Shown here one piece after another: positions 1-12,622 of a DNA stretch of 64,000 nt; position 1 is the first letter of the stretch, and each line of letters opens with the position of its first letter. Source of the stretch: Gnetum montanum. Lineage: Eukaryota > Streptophyta > Gnetopsida > Gnetales > Gnetaceae. Position numbers and translations under genes: made by a program. The DNA lies in the NCBI GenBank assembly GCA_015680685.1, contig MNCI01022307.1, forward strand, positions 176,383-240,382, read 5' to 3'. The notes under the pieces are model-generated. The model saw nothing but the letters and a program-made list of their open reading frames with translations, ran no database searches and was not told the origin of the DNA.

Positions 1-300
1 ACCCAATGACCTGAAATGGCCCAAATTAGCTCTTAATTCCATCATCAGTAGCCCAGAATGATGCCAAACTATCATCGTGATCTAGAATGACCTTAAAATA
101 TCACCTTCAATCCCCTCGCAGTGGCCCAGAATGGCCTTAAACTACCACCTTAGCCTACTATGGCCTTAAATTGGCAGTGCATGACCCAAAATGGTCAAAA
201 AATAACATTGGTCCTCCTACTATGGCCCTAAATTGGCATGGGGCTTGTCAAGGCTTCAAACTAACAACAGATTTCCCATGGTTCACAATGGCCTAGATTC
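1..300. repeat. TAAACT/TAAATTGG-type short repeat array (F, left of the antisense gene)
   Basis: Degenerate copies of a roughly 30-bp unit containing a core like GGCCYNAAATGG and AAACTA/AAATTGG repeat through the first 300 bases. The equivalent region in E (50750-51080) is much cleaner and lies in the same place, between protease and the 3' end of the antisense gene. No coding potential is seen here. Confidence 0.65.
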
Positions 301-483
301 GCATACTTGTAGCAAATGTAGTAAAATCATCATAGAGGGATAAAAGGTTACATATTACACATAGCAAATAATCATCCAACAAATGTAATATGGATAACAA
401 TACATACCATGAATAGCATCACATGACAAAAACGTAGCAAAAAAAAAAGGGCCCAATGGGAGGTACATCTGTTCATGCTCAAC

Positions 484-3400
484 CAATGGTGCTAGGTGGG
501 GTTGGAGGTTCTGCTTCCTCCACAGGGTCATTGGGGCCTACAACATCGCTTGGTACCTACCACAACCATAGAAAATATGAACGATTAGTAGGTAAGTATG
601 CACTATATGAGCTAACTTAAAACATGAAAAGGATAAAAACAAACTAACCTAAGAGGGCTCCACATCAGTGAGTTCTAGAGGTAACTTTCTAAGACCAACC
701 TCCAAGAAATGAAGGACCTTGACTTCAAAAAGTTGTGTCTAATCCTCTTAGCCAAAGTCAATACCTACAAGGGTCTTTCCTTTATCCATAGTGGTCCATG
801 CAGGTGGCTCCATAGAAAATGTAGCAAAATAGGCCTCTTCGGAGGGGGTGATGATCTATCTCATAGGAGAGTCACTCACGACCATAATTTGTGCAAACAA
901 GTCATATGCTTGCTTCCTACTGATCACCTTAAGAAACATCTCAAGGCTATGATGTTTAGTAGACTCTTCCTTGTACCATTGTAGGTACGCATCATGCTCT
1001 TGCTTGTACTAATGCTTGTGATTCTTCTGCATCTGTCCCCATCAATAAACCTTGGTGCTATAATTCTTCCAATCCTGATTCTTCTAGGTAAGCAAATCCA
1101 TCTGGAGCTACTGCTCTATCATCTCCCACGTGGCCTCATTCTTACCTTTGAGAGATTTCCAATATCTAGCATACTTGATCTTAGAGGTACGTTAGGTGCT
1201 TTCTCCTTGCGATCTAGTTGTTATTAAGTTGTATTTGGATTGAAAATCCTTGATCTTCTCATCCTAGCTAGTCATCCTTTCTTGTAGTTTGTGCACACAT
1301 TTTCATAGGTGCTCATTTGAGTGCTTGTAGACCCACAACACCTTTGCATAGGAAAGTGCACACTTATGCAATGTCTCATACATGTGATGAGGTACTTGAT
1401 TGACTTCGGGAGGAAGGTTGGATAGGGCATCTACCTTGGCCATCTTTCTTGTGTTCCACTGTAGCTTGGGACCTATAGGCATGTGACAACTGAACAATCT
1501 TAGCTAAAAACTAAGCATTTAAGTAGTAAGAAAGATAGAATAAAATGAAAACATTGCACACATATTGAGCTCAAGGTTCACTTGTTGTAAGTGGTCCATG
1601 ATATCCTCAACGGCGCCTTCCATGAAGGTGAATTTATCTAGCATATCTACCCATGTCTCCATGTAGTAGGTAGATGTGGGATCACTGGCAAGAAGATCTG
1701 ATGTTGTAATACAATGCTACAATTAGTATATGGCTTAGCCGCTAAAGATACTAGAGTAAACAAGGGAAGATAGATGGCAATACAAGTAGATTACCTAACA
1801 AGCCCTCAGGCGTGAGTGTAGGGGGCTCACTTAGTTGTGTACCATCAAAAAAAGTGTCAAAATCAATCCCATTGAGGTGGAGCAACCCCTCTTTCTCCAA
1901 CTCTTTGAGGGCCTCTACCACCTCGTAAAGCTCAACTCCACAAGCTACATCCTCCTCAGCCTGAGAAGGCACTTCCTCCACTGCCGCTTCAACTGCTACT
2001 CTTGTAGCCCTCTCTTCCCTTTCTGCAATTAACATATGCACACGTATAGTACATCATTATGCATAGCATGTCATTAGATAATTAATAGTATGGCATAATA
2101 GGAAAACATAAAAAAAATAATATATACATGAATGTAATTAAGGCATCTAATAAGCTACACATACTAACCTGCAACATCTACCTACAAGCTTTCTAGCTTG
2201 ATGCGGATCTTTTTGTTGCTTGGCTTCTTGATCTCAGGGGTAGCTTCCTCTTGAGGACACGACCTCTTGATCTTGGCCTTAGATGACCCCACTATCTTTA
2301 CTATGTAGCAACCTATCTTGCTTACATCCTTAGTGCCAACTAGATGACCGTTGCCTATACTATTGCATGAATAATGCAAGTGCCCCACGAGACCCTTAGT
2401 CGTTACTAACAACGACTCATTGATCCCATTTGGGGGATTGTGCATGAATGTGGTCAAAAATATATGCTTGATCCATGGCCTAGATAGTTACTCACGATCC
2501 TACACAACCCATCACCCATCATCTTGCACAACCAAATGCTTCGCGAACCTTCATAGGTATCCTACGAAGAATGCCAAATGGATGTGGGACCTCACCTGGA
2601 GGTTGAATTGAAGCCTAGAAATCTCTATGCACAGGTTAGTGGTTATGTATGTGGCCCAATTGAACCTTGTGCCCTCTAGCAGCACCTCCTTCATCACCTA
2701 TGCCTACTTCACCCTTAGGAAAGAAACTTTGGAAAGGCATGAGCACAAAATAAAGGGTAGAGATCCTGCACCTTAGGCACTAACACACCTTTGATTGGTA
2801 TGCCTTTATGAGATCAAGTGGCCCCCAACCAGTCCTTGATCTCCCCTTTATGGTCCTCCTCCCTATTGGCCTTATCAACAATCATCGAGCCATTAGCAAG
2901 GATGCCAAAGGCCTCATTGAGGTCCAGTGCTAACATCATGTTGTGTGCACAAGTGACAACTTGCCTAGTGTCACTACTGAAGGAGTCAATGATGATGAGC
3001 ATTTTAGCCACCAGGATACTCAGGCTAAGGGCCATGAATAGGTCCATTAACCTACCATGCATAAGTCAAACCATTAGTGCATCTGGAGCTTTATGGCACA
3101 ACCAATGTTGCACACCCTCTACATTGCCATATTTCATGATGAGGGTGGCCTCTGTACGACCTGTGGTGATCATCCTCATCTCAGTTGAGACAATCGACAT
3201 TGCAACACAAAGCAAAACAACATTAGCATCATGCAAATGAGGAAAAATGAAAGACATACAAAAGCAACCATATGAGCCAAAACATATATATGTACATGGT
3301 CTAAACGAGGTGTGAGATGCGAGTGGTGTTGCAAGTACCTCCTTGGTGTTAATCTCACCAATAGCCCACTTCTCATCCAACTAGCCATGGATCCTGCATC

Positions 3401-5450
3401 ACTCATATGCCTTTAGGTATCAAGAGGTGTAGGTCTCTAGATTCTAATCCACCTACTTAATCACAACTACTTGAATGTTCATGCCCAATGAGAATACCTC
3501 CAAGATAGTGCAAGTTAAGGATAGATCATCCACTTCATCATGTAGGCCCTCCTCATCAACTCTAAACCTAGCATTAACCATGAGCCATTAGCAATCTAAC
3601 ATGAGCAAGTAGCAAAAAATACTATGAGAACCATGAAAGCACCTATCCTCTGGTAGAATAGATAGTTTGAGGTGTCTAAAATAAGGTATGCACCCACTAC
3701 ATAATAAAAACGGTATTGCTTTTGTTATAACAAGTAAATCCCATCATGCACCATACCCTGGATAACTACCAAGTGCTCCTAGGACCTCTACCTAAACCTC
3801 CTACCCCATCAACGTTTATAATAAGCTCATCTAAGAGAAACTTCAGGATGCTCCGATTAGCCTTGGGTAACAACGTCTTAGTGGTGGCACTAGTAGCCTC
3901 CACCACCAAGTATGACCACATAAACATACTAAACTACTGTAATAGGTATTCCAGGAACTCTTGAGCTCTTGGTGAGAACCACATTACCTGATGATCCAAT
4001 CAAATATCTAGTACAAGTGCGTTAGAAATAAGTTCGCTCATGCAACACAGGATGCCCACAAGCTCAACCACTGTTAGAATGGGCTTCAGCAACACCTTGC
4101 AATTAATAAGCAATAGGCAAAGCATTAGTATACATGCATAGAGGGAAAATGTTGATATACACATTAAAATTATTAACATGAATTAGTAGAAATGCAATTT
4201 TGGCAATACACTCTAGGGCCCTACTGGTGTAGGACATCGCTTAACTTGTTTGATGTGCCTAACACTCACTAGGATATAGCACATTTTAATAGGCTTAGCA
4301 CTACATTTTGCAAGTTTAGCATTGTGCATAGTTAACAAAATTTTGAAAAAAAATTTACTAACTCTAGACTGCCTTAGTGGAGAGCATAGTCCAAGAACTA
4401 TAAATTTTTTTTCTAATTTTAGACTACCTTAGCATAGTCTTAAAAACTACAAAATTTGGCTAACCTTGGACTACACATTTTTCCAAGCACTTTCCCTACA
4501 ACTACGCTCTCAACACATGGAGAGTGTAGTCTTGTGACCATGGATAATGTAGTCTCCCCATGACATCATGCCCAACAACCCACTTTGCCCCACTACTGCA
4601 GTAGGCCATGCCTTCGTCATCGCCCCTAAAAAATAGGAAAAATGTTTTTCTTGGCCATCACTAAAACCTTAGCTTAGATCACAACCATACCATGCAAACT
4701 GTAGTGGCAACCATAGTCCCTACGGCCATGCTACGGTGTGCAGTGGATGAAGCCCTAAGCATTTTCCAAAAAAAAAAAGAGAACGTAGTAAAACCTCACC
4801 TTGCAACACTTGCCCTTGCATCCTTGTCACTACCGCATTGCATAGAGGCCTAAATCCTAGTCCCCTATGCATCCTAAGCCCCAGCTCACACATGTGCCTT
4901 AGCCCATGCCCAGCCCTAAACCCCCAAACACCTTAGACCCCTTGTAGCCCTGAGAGGCACAAAAAAAATAATGTGCCATGGCAATTGTAACCCCTCATAA
5001 CCACGCTACACCATGTAGTGACAGCCATGGCCCTTTCTAGGCTATGTCATAGGGTGTGACCCATAGGCCTCCAAACCCTGTAGACCCTCCATGGCCCAAA
5101 AAATTCATAGCTTTTCCTTGTCCACGAGAATCACGACATGTATCTAAAATCCCATGTCCCACAAAACCCTCTTCCTCATGGCTATAAATCTTTCTTGCCA
5201 CTACACCCTTCCTACTGCCCAACCACACTACATTGTGCACAGCCATAATGGCCACCGTCATAGTAGGGTGCCACCACACATCACACAAGACTATGTTCCC
5301 AAACACAAAACCCTCCCAAAATTGCAAAAACAAATAGAAATAAGCAAAAAGGAGGAGAGTGTAGCTGGTGTACCTGGCTAACACCGATAGCCTCCTTTCC
5401 TCCATGCACACTTGCAACAAGCGTCTCAGTGTCCTCTCTCCCTTAGCCAC
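484..5450 (-). pseudogene. Decayed copy of the antisense multi-exon extra gene (F)
   Basis: Read on the minus strand, the fragments align in order with the eight-exon antisense gene of E. A first exon near 5450-5374 has a GT donor after residues resembling MAKGE, and its start codon has become GTG. Further fragments lie at 3380-3066, 3062-2814 and 2457-2182 (basic C-terminal part of exon 4), an acidic exon at 2022-1795, a short exon near 1700-1566, a coiled-coil exon from 1472 to about 661, and a terminal acidic exon near 555-484. Splice sites are still readable: acceptor TTGCAG before 2022, donor after 1795, acceptor TATAG before 1472. Stops and frameshifts make this copy non-functional. Function is unknown; see the E copy. 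Confidence 0.7.
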
Positions 5451-5760
5451 ATTCGATAGCCCTAGATGAAGGCGTTCACTTTAGCATGTCATCTTCCCCC
5501 AACTACGCTCTCCATTGGTAGCATTGCAAAAAGTAACATTAAGACTACGCTTTAAACGTCATGGTGAAATGACAAAAATGACAAGTTACCATGGTAAAAC
5601 CATGCCTATATACCCTCCCAAGGCCATTTAATAACCCACCAACTCAAGACTACACTTGTCACCAAATGCCTAGTGGAGAGTATAGTTGGATAAGAGCATA
5701 GTTAGTCATACTTAGTCTAAAATCATGATTTTTTGCTACCCTACAATTGCAGAAGTCCAT
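4310..5760. repeat. Motif-rich spacer: ACTACGCTCTCC / GAGAGCATAGTC copies (F)
   Basis: The spacer between the decayed antisense gene and pol repeatedly contains the motif ACTACGCTCTCC and near inverse forms such as GGAGAGCATAGTC, separated by AT-rich runs. The same motif pair fills the F LTR (11110-11960). Apart from the remnant first exon of the antisense gene near 5374-5450, no coding region is visible. E has a comparable spacer at 55130-56110 with a different motif. Confidence 0.7.
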
Positions 5761-5949
5761 TCCACTCCCAAACATGACTAGCCCTCCCTAGAATGGCATG
5801 ATTAATGGATCCACAGACTACCAAGGCCTAAAACTAGCACAAACATGTTTACCTCCTATAGCAACTTGTATGCATACTTAGGTAGATTTCATTGGATTAA
5901 TTTTTCTTATTCATGCATATTAACTTTGCTAAAATAGATGCCACTGGAC

Positions 5950-8900
5950 ATTTTTCTAGTTTATTTTGCAAGAAGATGACATGGCTACACATGAGCAGAT
6001 CTTCTCACCTTTCATCCTCATGGGGCCTCATGGCAATATTAAGTGATGCATTAACCCTAATTGCTTAGACCTAAAGCCTATAGCCTACAATGAGTATATA
6101 GCATCCATAGAGGCACCAGTAGACTAACCTAACCATCTATTTAAGGCCCTTGATCTAGAAGTAGGGGATGTCATAGAGGATCCCCTTGTTGAGATCCCTA
6201 TGGCTACACCTAATGGCATAGTGAGAACACTGAAACTAAGCTTCTCGCTAGAGCTACAGCACACTTAAGACATCGTTAGAGTGCTTAACAATAACATCAA
6301 AGAATTTGCATGGTCATACAAGGACATGCTAGGCTTAGATTCCTAGCTAGTCTAGCACAACATCATCCGTGATTCCTGCATCAAACTAGTTAAGTAGAAA
6401 GCGTAGAAGGTTTGACCTGAGATGATATTGGTAGTCTGTGATGAGATCACTAAGATTTACAAAGTTGGTTTCATCTGGGCCATTGACTATGCAGACTAGA
6501 TCTCCAACATCATCGTTGTGCCTAAGAAAGATGGAAGTATGTGCATTTGCATAGACTTTTATGACCTAATAAGGCAACGATCAAATGACTTCTCATTGCA
6601 CAATATTGATCAACTAATTAATACCACGGTTAGACATGCCTTGTTGTCCTTCATGGGTGGGTTCTTGGGATACAACCAGATTAGGATCTACCTTAAGCAC
6701 CAACTTAGTACAACCTTCATGACCCCCTAGGGTACATTTCACTATACCATGATGCCTTTTGGACTAAAGAATGTAGGAGCAACATACCAATGAGCAATGA
6801 CATACATTTTTAGCAATTACATGCTTGGTTTGCTTAATGACTATGTATATTATATTGCAGTTAAGTCTAAAGTGACCCAAAACCACGTAAATGACTTAGA
6901 CTTAGTGCCTAAACATTGCCTGAAATAGGAGCTTAGGTTAAACCCTAAGAAATATGCTTTTGGCATTAGAATAGGTAGGATGCTTAACTTTATGGTATCT
7001 GAAGCAGGTATATGCATATATCCTAGCAAGGTTAAGGCCATAAGCAACTTAGCACCATTGGCTAACCTTAAGGAGTTACAAGGGATTGTAGGGTAGACTA
7101 CAATTCATATGCAGGTTTATCGCCTGGTTAACTAACAAGCTACAACCAATGCAACATTTGCTCAGGAAAGGAGCCCACTTTGAGTGGATTACTTAGTGCT
7201 AATAAGCATTCAAAAATATTAATCAAGAGCTAGCTCAACTACCTATGGTTCACCCTCCACAAGGAGATAAGCCTTTTTACATCTACCTTGCCACTTCTGA
7301 CACATCCATCGCTTCTCTGCTTTGCCAAAAGTGAGATTATGGCACAGAGGTCCCGGTCTACAAGCTAAGTCATGTGTTAGTAGCCCATGAAACAAGATAC
7401 AATGATGTGAAGAAGTATTTCCTTACCCTAGTCTTCTCACTAAAGAAGTGGAGGCATTACCTCTTCCATAGCTAAGTTAACATCATTTGCAAGAACAATG
7501 TACTCCAAGACATAACACCGAATATCTATGAAAGTAGTTACATTACATGGTGGAAAGTAATAATAGTAGAGTTCAACCTGCATTATGTTGTGCAAGCCTC
7601 AAAAAAGGTCAAGTAATACCTGCACAACTCATGGCTTCACCAGTAGATAATCAAGCTACCATAGACTATGAATTCTTGGACAAGCACGTTAGTAGTATTA
7701 GCCAAGTGCTTGATAACTCTGAGGCACTTCTACATTTTGACGAAGCTTCAACCTCTCAAGGAGGTAGCACCACTACTATTATCATGCTTCCCTCTAGGGA
7801 TATTTAGCCCTTCACATATCATTTCACATTTCCTTGTATTAACAATATGGAAAAGTGTGAAGGTCTCCTCCAAAGCATCCTTGTAGCACGTGATCTAGGA
7901 ATCTAATGCATAGTGATCCTAGGTGACTCACAACTAGTGGTCAATCACGTAATAGAGGTTTACATCTATAAAGCACAACATTTACAACCTTATTGTGATT
8001 TGGCAAAACACTTGCTCTAACACTTTGTAGTAGTTGATGTCCAACATCTTCCCTAAAGTGAAAATGCCATTGTCGATGCACTTGCAACATTAGCCCTTAG
8101 CATAGCGCCTAACATGTTCAATGCATTACCCACCTTGGTGGTAGATTACACTACACCTATCATGAAAACCATTGAAGATTCATCCATAGCCAAAGTTATC
8201 ACCACCCACGCAAAAGAGTGGTATGACAATATCAAGGTGTACCTTCTACAAGGTGAGCCTCTGCAACACCTAACCCCTGTTCAAAAGGATGCAGTACACA
8301 AACATTTGTGGAAATACGTTATCATAGGTGATCACATGTTGTGTCGTAGATCCTATGATGGACTGTGTGGAGGTCACATAGCACCTAGAGTAATCATTGA
8401 AGATGAAGATGAAGCAAAAACCATCATTGAGCAAGCCCATGAAGGACTGTGTGGAGGTCACATAGCACCTAGAGCAATGGCAATAAAAATTAGATAGTTA
8501 GGCTACTGTTGGCCTTACATGGAGAGCAGTTGCATCTTGAAAGTTAAAATGTGTGACATTTGTTAGTGGCATAGCAACTTAATGCACGTGCCACCAATTG
8601 AATTGCACACAACACAAATCACATGGTCATTCCAACGTTGGGGCCTTGATATCATCAAACCCATAACACCTAAGTCCTCTACAGGGCATAGCTTCATAAT
8701 AACCACAATGGAATACTTCACCAAGTGGGTCGAAGCCACTCCCCTTAGGAAGACAACATCATAGCAAGTTTGCAAGTTCATGTTGGATAATAGTGACCCA
8801 TTTCAGTTTGCCCATGACCATAGTAATAAATAATGGACCACAGTTTATCAGTACTAAAACCAAAGCCTTTTGTGAGAATTTTGGAATCAAACACCCATTT

Positions 8901-9480
8901 TCATAACAATACAACCCTTAGGAAAATGGCCAAGCAAAGGCCACAAACAAGGTTATCGTTAACCTCCTCAAGAAGATGCTAAGCAATAACAAATGATGAT
9001 GACATGAGCAACTAGTCTATGTACTTTGGTCCTACCACATGATGCATTGAAAAATAACAGGTATGATGCCTTATAGCCTTATCTATGAATCTAAAGTAGT
9101 TTTGCCACTTGAATTGTAGGTTCCATCACTTCAGATAATCCTCTCAGACTTCATTGATGAAGGTTAGAATGACAAGTTGACAACCGTAGACCTTGACTCA
9201 ATAGAGAAGGAGCACATGTGTACACTTGATTGCATTGAGTGGTACCAAGAAAAGTAATTGCAAAAGCATCATCACAACCAGCATTAATGCCCAACTAGGA
9301 AAGCAGACCTAGTCCTCAAGTCCTTTTGCTAAACCATAGATAAATTCTCAACCAACTAAGAAGGGCCTTTCTTGGTCACTAAGGCCTATGACAATGGAGC
9401 ATTCAAGCTTACTGATCAAGATGGAAACAAGTTTTTCAATCCAGTAAACCATTTGTAATTGAAGTCGTACTATATCTAGC
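5950..9480 (+). pseudogene. pol: F pol: reverse transcriptase, RNase H, archaeal-type RNase H, integrase (decayed)
   Basis: This stretch is collinear with the E pol gene. RT blocks are visible near 6520-6730 (CIDF-like, FLGYNQIRI) and a DYVYYI-like remnant of the YVDD site near 6840. RNase H follows to about 7540, then an archaeal-type RNase H whose FDEASTSQGG block at 7737-7766 matches FDGASTSRGG in E. Integrase starts near 8114, with the CGGHIAP zinc-finger block, a WVEATPLRKTTS block near 8728-8763 and NGQAKA near 8929. Many in-frame stops are present, mainly TAG where E has Trp, Gln or Arg. The catalytic integrase Glu is replaced by Lys. The gene is not functional. Confidence 0.85.
8360..8474 (+). 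repeat. In-frame duplication inside F integrase (two 31-bp copies, 84 bp apart)
   Basis: The sequence starting GGACTGTGTGGAGGTCACAT occurs at 8360-8390 and again at 8444-8474. The offset of 84 bp is 28 codons, so the frame is kept and the ORF 8114-8497 stays open. E has only one copy (the CGGH zinc-finger block); at the first position it has unrelated sequence, so F appears to have copied the block onto an upstream site. Confidence 0.8.
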
Positions 9481-9489
9481 ATGCAGCAC

Positions 9490-9890
9490 TATATGTTAAT
9501 AAAGCAAGGTAAGCATTCGTCTGTTATGATGCTAAATTGACATAGTAGTCTGCTATGACTATAAACTAGCAGAGAGCATTCACTACAACATTAAATTGGC
9601 ACAACTCGTCCGCTATGACTATAAATTGGCATAGAGCATCTGCTATGATGCTAAACTAGCACAAAATGTCTGATACGACTATAAACTAGCCCAACAATCC
9701 ACTATGACCATAAACTAGCACAACTAGTCCATAATGACTTTAAACTGGTAGTCTACCATGACTCTAAAGTGGTAGAGAACATCTACCATGACATTAAACT
9801 AGCACAATGCATCTTCTAGGACTAGAAACTAGCACAACATTAAACTAGGCCCAACGGTCCATTAGGACCTTAAACTAGCCAAGCCATGGT
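9490..9890. repeat. TAAACTAGCAC-type repeat array downstream of F pol
   Basis: About a dozen degenerate units of roughly 30 bp share a core CTATGACTATAAACTAGCAC. They begin just after the end of pol. E has the matching array at 60125-60330 in the same position. No coding region is seen. Confidence 0.8.
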
Positions 9891-11081
9891 CTACCAAGAC
9901 CTTAAACTTGGTTCGCATTCAGTCGTTAATAACTCTTTCCATCCTTCTACAAGTAAGGGAGTGAGCATCCTACAACCCTCTTTCTACACTAAGCAAGTAA
10001 GCACGCTACAATTCCAAGATAAAGCACTTGTAGTCTATGCAACCTATGTAGCAGATGTAGCCTTTTGCATTGTGGTGTCTCTAATCTATTTGCATTCATA
10101 TCTCGTGTGGTTTTCTTATCTTCTCAAAGGTGTACTTGTAGGATGAAGCCCTGGGCCGTCATACAAAGGCACATCTCATCACAGTAGCAAGTCACCACAT
10201 CGCCCTTATGTGCCTAATTTGACTAGCTATGCCTCTCAAGAGTGCACACCCCTATTATCCCATTATATCCTGTTATAGCCTACTCACATCCACCCCTATA
10301 TCCTAATACCCTTTTATTTTCTGCATAGCAAATATTGTAAACTCTTTGACATTCATGTGTTGTGACCACATGGCACCCTCTTCAAGTTAAATCGTAGAAT
10401 CCAAGCGGGATGTAACATAAGTCATCCTATGGGAAGCCTCTATTAGCTAGTCAAAGCCTAGGAAGATGTAACACAAGTCATCCTAGGGAGGAAGCACCTA
10501 TCGTATAGACACGATGCAGTTTCACAACCACCAAAGCAAAGTCCATCTAGTGACATGCAATCCACTTAATGGAAAGAACCTTGTAGCAAGCATTTAGCAA
10601 TGTCAAGAGCCCAAAGCAAGCTTGCCTCATAGTAAAGAGTAAAAATAAAAAAGAGAAAAGAAACAAAAAGAGTAAAAGGGAAGGAGTGCATCCTTAAGTA
10701 GCCCAACAACATTGTAATTTTACAACTAGTCTAGCCTTAAATCCACACTAACTCTCTCACGAGCACTTTGATGAGAGGTTAATGTTTAAAGGGCAAGCCA
10801 CTCCAATACCATGGTCACCATTAGTTGTGATGTCCTCATGTCATAACATCCTATTTGCACCTCAAATCCCCTTTACCTCCTAGCACATCGCCTACACCTT
10901 TTACTCCTATTTCTTACCTACTATCTAGCATACCACTATTCATAGCACTCTTGAGCACAGTGCAACGACATTCGACCACGCATTGAAGAGTAATGTTGGT
11001 GCCAAGCTTGCTATGGTGTTTTGCTATTCTTTGTTGTCATTCCTCGAGCCACTTTTCGAGACATCAACAAAGAGGGGCCAA
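9891..11081 (+). other. F 3' untranslated region ending in a polypurine tract (11069-11081)
   Basis: This is non-coding sequence matching 60330-61335 of E. It ends in a purine-rich tract AAAGAGGGGCCAA immediately before the LTR, the plus-strand primer used in reverse transcription. An open frame at 9886-10146 is not conserved in E and is not taken as a gene. Confidence 0.75.
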
Positions 11082-11109
11082 TGAAACACCACCAAATTTG
11101 AACCATGGC

Positions 11110-11960
11110 ATCTCAACTACAAATTTTTCTAAGTGCTAAAACTACGCTCTCTTCCAAATGGGAGCGTGGTCAGCCTCTAGTGGAGAGTGTAGTTAGCACA
11201 TGAGCCTTTTTTTTTCTTTGTAAATTTTTCTAAGTGTTGAGACTATGCTCTCCCCAAATGGGAGCATAGTCAGCCTTTAGTAGAGAGCATAGTCAGCACG
11301 AATGTCAGTTTTTTACAAATTTTTTCTAAGTGTTGACACTACACTTAATCCTAGTTGAGAGCATAGTTAGCCTCTTGTAAAGAGTGTGGTTAGCACAAAA
11401 GCCAATTTTTTGTAGATTTTTTCTAAGTGTTGACACTATGCTCAATCCCAATTAAGAGCATAGTTAGCCTCTCGTGAAGAGCGTAGTCAGTAAAAAGGCC
11501 ATTTTTTTGTAGTTTTGGCTAAGTGTTGAGACTACACTCAACCCCAGATGGAAGCGTAGTTAGCCTCCAATGGAGAGCATAGTTAGCATGAAGGCCAAGA
11601 TTTTGCAATTTTTTTGAAGTGATGAGACTATGCTTGACCCTAGTAGGAACTGTAGTTAGCCTTCAGTGGAGAGTGTAGTTAGCACATGGTCATTTTTTGC
11701 ATCTTTTTTCTAAGTGTTGGAACTACGCTCTCCACTACACCAAAGCATAGTCAACTTCCAATGGAGAGCATAGTCAATATAAAGGTCCAATTTTTGTAGA
11801 ATTTTTCTAAGTGGAATTACGCTCTCCGCCAATCCAGAGCATAGTTAAGCATAGTCAACAAGAATAGCCTCTAGCGGCCTCCACAGCATGGCAATACTGC
11901 TTAGCTCAACTTCAACTCACCTTCAACAAGTGTAGTTAGAAAAATGCTTCTTTTTTGTAT
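11110..11960. repeat. F LTR motif array, unit about 100 bp with inverted GAGCATAGTC / GACTATGCTC
   Basis: Eight or so units each contain CTAAGTGTTGAGACTA, CGCTCTCC and then GAGAGCATAGTCAGC, so every unit can pair with itself as an inverted repeat. The array sits upstream of the TATA box. The same motif occurs in the internal spacer 4310-5760 of this element. Confidence 0.85.
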
Positions 11961-12200
11961 CCCCTTTTTGGACCCAGAGTTGTTACTATGCTTGACCCCA
12001 CGAGCATAGTCTCTGAGTTTCATTTTTTAGGTACCTTGCGGTCTTCTCAACATACACATGTAGTTGGTAGCGTAGTCACAATCTCACAAAGTCTTGTAGA
12101 GCACAACAAAGCACATCACCACTAGCCTAGTGGAGAGTGTAGTCCCAACCATTCCCTCTGCCACATGGCAGCCATCTCGCATCTCCACTAACCCTAACCC

Positions 12201-12208
12201 TATAAATA
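12201..12208 (+). promoter_or_regulatory. TATA box of the F LTR
   Basis: TATAAATA lies between the motif array and the microsatellite, the same relative place as TATAAAAG in the E LTRs. Confidence 0.6.
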
Positions 12209-12549
12209 CTTGTGCCCTCAATGGTTTCAGGGTTGGAAAAATTTTAGGGTTGGCAAATTAACAAATCAAAGACTTGGCAAACCTAGGGAATGCTTGGGAA
12301 AGAACCAAAGATATATTAGCAAGGTTGCAAACCACCGCAGACCCCTGTAGTCCACCAGAATGTTGCAACCAATGGTACACCATGGTGACCAACCTAGTAG
12401 ATGCAGACACCTTGATAGAGCACTAGTCTTTGTAGCCAGAAATCCTTGAGACTATGACTACATTATCCACTATGCCTATTGCACACCATGTACCTTCTAA
12501 TCCCTTTTGGTGTTATCTACACTCAATCCCATTTGGGGGTGGTGTTCTG

Positions 12550-12551
<2 letters not shown>

Positions 12552-12618
<67 letters not shown>
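12552..12618. repeat. (CT)n microsatellite in the F LTR
   Basis: This is an uninterrupted CT run of about 33 units. Open frames crossing it encode only Ser-Leu repeats and are not genes. Confidence 0.95.

Positions 12619-12622
<4 letters not shown>

Noticed and set aside
2818-3240. Plus-strand frame of 140 residues
   Set aside because: It is the complement of antisense exon 4 in F and has no counterpart as a plus-strand frame in E.
9886-10146. 86-residue frame after F pol
   Set aside because: The matching part of E has no such frame, and composition is that of the 3' untranslated region.
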